Shown here: one piece after another, positions 58,619 to 64,000 of the stretch | Layout: the number at the start of each line of letters is the position of its first letter | How positions within the stretch are numbered: position 1 is the first letter of the stretch | Assembly (NCBI RefSeq): GCF_000143535.2 | Contig: NC_037325.1 | Coordinates: forward strand, 1,905,744 to 1,969,743 | Direction of reading: 5' to 3' | Source: Botrytis cinerea B05.10 | Lineage: Eukaryota; Ascomycota; Leotiomycetes; Helotiales; Sclerotiniaceae | Length of the DNA: 64,000 bases | Translations under genes and position numbers: made by a program | The notes under the pieces: generated by a model | The model's database searches: none | What the model was told of the DNA's origin: nothing | Seen by the model: the letters and a program-made list of their open reading frames with translations, nothing else

Positions 58619-58939
58619 ATGGGTTCTAAATTTGATAAATCAAAAAGGTCAAAAAAGGTCAAGGAAGAAGAAAAAAAGTGGGCTGAGCGTGTATTCTATA
58701 AAGGTGGGTGCACTCAATTGAAAGAGCGTGCAAGCTTGATTCAATTTTTTCAGTTTCGATCAAGCTCTCAATCTAAATGCAAAAGCTCAACCTCTCTCCT
58801 TCCACAATGTAGGTTGAACCCTCTATTTTATTTTAATCAATACATTTTCAAGCATCTTACTTTAAGCTTCCAAGCTATATTGCGATTTTGCGCTTTCCCT
58901 CGAGGTGAATCAAAACTGTCACTAAATAAGCATGTCTGA
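58619..58939 (+). CDS. Doubtful 106-codon frame or first exon
   Basis: ATG at 58619 opens MGSKFDKSKRSKKVKEEEKK followed by WAERVFYK, a strongly basic then charged start. GTGGGT directly after could be a donor, which would make this an exon of an unresolved gene. Read straight through, it becomes Ser/Phe-rich and stops at 58939, overlapping the next gene's start (58932). I could not join it in frame to the following gene. Confidence 0.3.
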   Translation: MGSKFDKSKRSKKVKEEEKKWAERVFYKGGCTQLKERASLIQFFQFRSSSQSKCKSSTSLLPQCRLNPLFYFNQYIFKHLTLSFQAILRFCAFPRGESKLSLNKHV

Positions 58940-59913
58940 AGAGTCTAAAACGCAATCGCCCCCGTCTAACTTATTAAAGAATACATTATCAGCTTGTTAT
59001 AAGTTTTGGAAAAGAAGTGAGGTCTTTTTATTACTTGCTAGTGAATCAATGCCTTTACTAACATCTTCAAGATAAGCAGCCTCACTTCAATCACCCAAAA
59101 CAAATCATTCACTACCCGACTAAAGGATTGGCTTCGGAATACTGGGTTTGGTACATTGAACGTTGGATCTCAGAACGACAACCAAAAGTCAAGCGCTCCA
59201 TTCGTTATACAAACCCTTTCAGTAGCAGCGATCCAAAGGCTCACGAATCGCCAATCCAATATTCCTTACTTTCCCAAATCGATGCTTTAGCCAATGCAAT
59301 TCAGATTTCCTCGACCGCTTATAAATCTCTCTATCACACTCCAACTCAATTCTCAAATTCATCCCTTCAAGAAAGTTGCACTAGGGTTGATGCCTCAAGC
59401 ACACTATCGAAGCAAGTTCCCTCTATAAATCCAAAGCCAGCTGGCTCCATTGATTTGATTATTAACTCACAAGCAAAAAACAACTCCTCAACTGTATTTG
59501 AAGTTCATAAATCAAAAAAGGAAATTTTAAAAGATAAGGAAAAGACGCAAATTGATAAAATAAAAAGCGAGCAAAAAACTACATTCAAAATCCAAAAACA
59601 TTGCAAAATCGATCAAAAAAGAAAAAAGCAACAAATTCAATCTCGAAAATTTATCTCCTCAAGAAAAAAAGGGCCAATTGCAAAAGGCGGCGAGAAACAA
59701 ATACGGGAAATTGTTAATCGAAATATTCCATCAAAAGCTCTCACTCGAACTCGCGATTGTTTAATTGATAAAAAAAAAAGAGTTCTTGAAAGCAAAGCAG
59801 CATTTCGGTTAAGAAAGCTCGAGCTTGAAAAAGAGGAGAGGGAGAGCAAGTGGGTAGCAAGCATTTGGCGCGAGGAACAAAAGCAATTGCATGCAGAATC
59901 GTTCTTGAATTAA
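58932..59913 (+). CDS. Basic, probably nuclear unknown protein, 2 exons, 308 aa
   Basis: Exon 1 is 58932-59016, the intron 59017-59071 (GTGAGG...TTCAAG, ACTAAC branch, 55 bp) and exon 2 59072-59913. It starts MSEESKTQSPPSNLLKNTLS and the junction gives FWKRNKQPHFNHPKQ. Residues about 60-110 include EYWVWYIERWISERQPKVKR, an aromatic-rich element. The C-terminal half is very Lys/Arg-rich (DQKRKKQQIQSRKFISSRKK) with a terminal coiled-coil-like helix (RKLELEKEERESKWVASIWR). The basic content suggests nucleic-acid binding or nuclear location, by inference only. The model is supported by the good donor and by the frame being restored exactly; a straight read-through would stop at 59074. Confidence 0.6.
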
Positions 59914-59964
59914 CGCAATTCGAAACGCTTTAGAGATTGCACTTTAATCTTTATCAATTGGAAA

Positions 59965-62468
59965 ATGCCTTTGAGCGCTCTAGCTCCAAATGACGAGCTT
60001 CCATATCCAATGGAAAAAAGCTCTGAAAAACGACCCTTGACCCCAAGCGCAACTCAACAATCGCGAAAGAGACATTCAATTCCAAACTCAACATCAATTG
60101 CAATTTCAAAGGAAGGAGCAGATAATTGTTTTTTAAATTCTTTAAATGATCATGAGAGCGATCTCCACTCCAATAAAGTCAATAATCCACAACCTCAAGC
60201 TTTGAAAATTCAAAGCAGTCGAGATGAATTTGCTAGATTGGATTCGCTGCCTCAAAATGTGAGAGGTGCAATTTTCGAAAGAGGGCAGCGGAATCAACAA
60301 TACTCAAGCGAAAAGAGTAGCGCGAATCAATCAATCCTTGAAGAAGATCACAATAAGTTGATGGATGATGCAGCTAATGAATATAGTAGCAATTGCGATT
60401 GGGATAGTAGCAGCAATGTCGAAGAAGGTCGCTCACAAATTGGAAAAGCTTTTAACCCCTTTCAAACCCCACCACTCACTCTCGCAAATCTTAATTCCTT
60501 TCAATTTTCCTCAATCCAAGATCGAAATCCCTACTCACAAAAGAGTTCCATCAGAGTAGGTGAAGAAGATTTTTCCCTTTATTCATTTGAGCGCTGCTCG
60601 CTCAGGTTTTTTGATATTTCTCGAGCCGGGCTCGAAAAATACATTTTTATCAATTGCAAGCGATTATCGTTTCAAAGTTTAAATTGAAGCTAATGTTTGT
60701 TATATATTTTAAGCGGAATTATCAATCCCCATTGCATCAAGCGGAATTGCTTCAGGCTCAATTACTTCAATCGCAATTGAACCCCGCTTCAAGGCTCACT
60801 CCTGAAGCTTTAAATTTCGAAGGGATTCCTGATGCAGCAGATATTGAAGGGAGCTTTGAAATTGATACAAGCAATCAGAATGGCTCCCCTTATTTCGAGC
60901 GCTATTCTGAGAGCAGCAATCCATTGCCAACTATTGAGATTCGAAAGGCATTGTCTGATGCGGATTTTGCTTTTGACGAAGAGTACTACTCCACTGATGA
61001 TGATGAAATAGAAGTTAGCAATGAGGAGGCAAGGGAGGCAGCGCAAGAGTTAATTGATCTTGGAAATCAAATTGAAGTGGGAAGTGAAGTGGATAGCGAT
61101 CCTTTTGGTGAAATATCTGATCCTTACTCTTTCAATGCGTTCGATCACTTCTGTGCTCACTTTAGAAATGGATTTTTTTGTGAGGAAGTTGAACATGAAA
61201 AGATATTTCAAAAGCATCATGAGGAAATGTTTAGGAGCGGCCAATCTCACTCCAATCATTGCATCAACCTTCGTCAATTTGCAATTGAAAGAAATCCATA
61301 TCGGGAGCAAAACGAGATTCCAAATTATCTCGGCAAAAGGCACCTTCAACGTGGAAAGGAGATATTCACAGCATCAAATTTGCCACGTCAAACTTCAAGC
61401 AATCATTCCCTGATGGTGGATCACTTAAGTGAAAGGCAACTTCGCACTATCTATGAAGGCACCTATCATCTTTCGCGTATACAAAGCAATCAAGGTTTTG
61501 GAGCTACTGATCGCTCTTTTGAACGAGCCGAATCAGTTGCAGAGCCCCTCAGCGATGACGAATATTGCATTGATTCAACTCGCACCAAGCCCCCTACATT
61601 GTGCATGTTGAATCATGAGCTTGAGGTTTCAGCAGAGCAAACCCCTACAATTACTGTAGATATTGATAGTATGTGTGGGGAATTCAAAAGTTTAGCTGCG
61701 ATTAAAACTGGGTGGATTTACTACCCTTATACGAATGCTCCATTAACAGGTCGCACCCATGGCGTTTACATCAAAATTCCCTACAATTTGCCCTTTGATT
61801 CAGATGATCACTATTTAGCAATTGCTGATTTGAACCCCTTTCGATTCGATGCAGAGCACGCTTTGTTGCTCTCCCCGGAAAAGATTCCTCATATTTTTTT
61901 CGGCAAACTTCACGATTGGAGCTCCATCAATATCTACCTGCTTTTCCCCAACATCTTCTTTCACCGAAGGAAGGGCCTGAAGAAATCTCAGGAAAAGCAC
62001 ATTTCTATTTACCTTAGTGACGATCAACGCAAAATCCTACACGAGGAGGTGATCCACCCTGCAATGAGCTTCGCCTTTGATCATCACACGTCGGAATCTA
62101 TACCCTCTCACTGGGAAACCATGAAAGCTCACGCAAATGCGCACGGCACAGAGCAAAATCGCCTTCGCGGGTCTCAATCTCGCTTTCAATCACTTGGCTA
62201 TCGAATTAATCCAAATCAAAGCGATCAATTTGATACCTTTACTCGCGAGTGCTATCGCTTAATTGAAGCATTGGAATTAGTTGATTTTTACGGCTTGCGA
62301 TTATATTTCAATGGAAAGGGCTTTAAAGATTCGGAACGTCAACCTTCATTCTCTCAATTGCACGAAACCTGGGGCGCGCGATGGAGCAAGCAGTTCAATA
62401 ATGCCTTTATTCCAATGGATCGCTGCTGGTTGGACCTTGGGGCGGCAGTTCACACCGGTGAAGAATAG
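59965..62468 (+). CDS. N-terminal, intact part of a large unknown protein, 2 exons
   Basis: Exon 1 is 59965-60555 (197 codons), the proposed intron 60556-60713 (GTAGGT...TTTTAAG, GCTAATG branch, 158 bp) and exon 2 60714-62468. The N-terminus carries KRPLTPSATQQSRKRHSIPN, a Ser/Thr/Pro and basic motif like a nuclear signal, then a disordered Asn/Ser-rich stretch. The middle is acidic (FAFDEEYYSTDDDEIEVSNE). From about codon 560 it is globular: WIYYPYTNAPLTGRTHGVYI, IYLLFPNIFFHRRKGLKKSQ, DFYGLRLYFNGKGFKDSERQ and RCWLDLGAAVHTGEE, where the frame ends. Homologous-looking sequence continues in other frames (next entry), so the protein was originally longer. It resembles, from memory, a large multicopy family of uncharacterised fungal proteins, but I cannot name it. 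No enzymatic motif seen. Confidence 0.55.
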
Positions 62469-63956
62469 CAATTTTGATGAGCTCACTATGCTTTGGAAGC
62501 CATGCTGCATCAAGAAATATTACGATGAGCGAGCCACAAAATGTAAAACCCGCTCCACGCTTCCTTTGGAAATATTCAACCTCGGTGGCTGCGGGATATT
62601 ATTTCTGCTACCATGACTGCGCGGAAAGGGTCCAAGCAAGCTGTTGGTGGAGCTTGCCTACAGTCAATTTTACACCAGATCAAAAATGCACTTTGTCACT
62701 TCCACTGTCGAAGTCTTTCAAAGTAGGGATATTGATGCTTTAGCATATGGATCAGCGCAATTGAAAGCTGTTGGCAGCGCTGGAAAAAGTAAAATGCCCA
62801 CATTTCAAAATGCTGCTGATGCTTACATCAATGGAGTCAACCGCACAGATCTTGGAATTGATGAAATTGAGAAAACCTCCTGCGAACCTCGAGAGGAGCA
62901 TCGAATTCGCGCTGATATTTGCTTTTCCTTATTGCGAGAATTGGCTGATCAAGAGAAAAGTGAATGGGGTAGTGAAAATTCACAAGGGAGCGTTAGCGGG
63001 ATGGGGGGTGAGAATTTCGCAAATGATCTTACATTCAATAGTGAAAGTCTTGCGAGAAGTGCAAATTCAAGTGAAGGGGGCGGTTCGCAGAATGGCATTA
63101 GGGATTGGGAAATCAATTTTCTTGCACCTAGCGATGCTCGCTACTCTAGCTCAATTCCACTCCGCGCAAAGGAAACTATGTACGAAGCTAAATTGCGAAG
63201 CGAATATTTCAGAGTGCAACGAGGGAATTTCCCCCAATCAACATTCTATCGCTCGCCACCTCCCTTTTTGGATTGTTCAATCTCCCATCTTTGCCTCATT
63301 TTCTGCGCTCAAATGTTAATAAAGCCTTGATGGGATTCGAGCATGTTTTATCAACCTTGAATCACGAAGTTGTGAAACAATCAGCGACAGCTACTGCATT
63401 GATGTTCTTGGAACTGATTCGAAATAGCGTTTTGTGTAAAAATATTAAGGGCGCCTCCACATCTTTATCAGAATCATTGGAATCGCAGGGAGTCCAATCA
63501 AATCATTAATCGTAGAGAGGGGCTTGCTTTAAATCAACAATTTATGGAATGGGAATGGAGCGGGCAAATGATGAAGTTTGGGTACGCATACTTTTGCCCC
63601 AAAGTGGATTCAGAGCATTTCGCATCCTAGATTCATTCAGCAAAGGGTTTTTTCCCGAGCGGCCAGATTTTTCAAGGCTCTTGCGAAAAAGAGATTGCAT
63701 GCATTTAAGGTCTGGGAGGTTGATTCGATAATTGATCAAATTCAAGAGTGGTTTGAATCCATTTCCCCTAGCGATTCTCTCGCTTGGCGCCAGCATCAAG
63801 CCATCTTGGAATTTTGCACGGGGCTGATGATGATCGCCTATCGATGCGATGTTTGGGCGCAGCTGGATAGCAATAAAACTTTAAACACCACTCCCATTCC
63901 ATTTGGAAAAGCTCATCTCGGGGCAAGTGCCTATAACATTTGACAATATTACTCAA
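62469..63956 (+). pseudogene. Frame-shifted C-terminal part of the same large gene
   Basis: Protein-like text follows on without a gap but changes frame repeatedly. SNFDELTMLWKPCCIKKYYD starts near 62470 (+1 from the upstream frame). WLRDIISATMTARKGSK lies near 62586, LAYSQFYTRSKMHFVTSTVE near 62655, and a long piece through REEHRIRADICFSLLREL runs to about 63240. FWIVQSPIFASF lies near 63270, LRSNVNKALMGFEHVLSTLN near 63312, NRREGLALNQQFMEWEWSGQ near 63510, FKALAKKRLHAFKVWEVDSI near 63680 and PITFDNITQYVRDLPECPSS near 63925. At least six frame changes and no consistent introns explain this, so the gene is broken by indels rather than by RIP. It continues past the window end. Confidence 0.6.
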
Positions 63957-64000
63957 TATGTTAGGGACCTTCCCGAGTGCCCATCCAGCCCAGATTTGCA
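63957..64000 (+). other. Window edge inside the broken large gene
   Basis: Coding-like text (VRDLPECPSSPDL) continues to the last base. Confidence 0.4.

Overview
The window is nuclear DNA of a filamentous ascomycete. Genes carry short GT-AG introns (about 50-160 bp) with CTAAC/CTAAT-like branch sites. Intact moderate-GC gene blocks alternate sharply with very AT-rich blocks in which every transposon-derived reading frame is riddled with C-to-T / G-to-A changes, the signature of repeat-induced point mutation (RIP). Gene content and this AT-isochore layout would suit a leotiomycete (Botrytis/Sclerotinia-like), but that placement is an inference and not proven by any marker seen here.

Layout. 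1-16.1 kb is an ordinary gene block: the 3' end of an unknown gene, a proline/serine-rich hypothetical, a nucleoside-hydrolase-like protein, an MMTAG2-type (MMtag) RS-rich protein, a 1753-aa HSP90-like-ATPase (sacsin-like) protein ending in an HExxH motif, and an NADP(H)-type zinc alcohol dehydrogenase with four exons. 16.1-25.7 kb is an AT-rich block with a solo LTR (5-bp TSD) and a complete but RIP-destroyed chromoviral Ty3/gypsy element (17839-24899, 5-bp TSD). That element carries a younger 454-bp Tc1/mariner-type MITE. 25.7-37.2 kb is a second genic block: a degenerate unrecognised coding region, a secreted PEBP-like gene with a premature stop, a broken pseudogene, a Mutator-like MITE with a 138-bp LTR nested in it, and a four-exon PLP aminotransferase of the ACC-synthase-like group.

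37.5-44 kb is AT-rich again. It holds a miniature LTR element (TRIM) interrupted by a RIPed Fot1/pogo transposon, then the 3' end of a Ty1/copia element. 44.4-47.6 kb is a large intact GH32 fructan-hydrolase reading frame (one truncated domain, a Ser/Thr linker and one full endo-inulinase-like domain) whose 5' end is cut off by an LTR. 47.5-54.7 kb is a third RIPed block with a 447-bp palindrome and a copia relic on the minus strand. 54.76-56.47 kb is a hairpin-monomer tandem array without RIP. 56.6-64 kb is an all-plus-strand cluster of genes I cannot assign to any named family, ending in a large frame-disrupted gene that runs to the window edge.

The most unusual signals are: (i) a 31-nt near-perfect palindrome present at least seven times in unrelated repeats and sitting exactly at the centre of the 447-bp palindrome; (ii) the satellite plus orphan gene cluster at 54.7-64 kb, which may be one uncharacterised mobile or horizontally acquired unit; (iii) several nested insertions with clean target-site duplications; and (iv) the truncated double GH32 gene that opens inside an LTR. 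All calls come from reading the sequence; no search was run.
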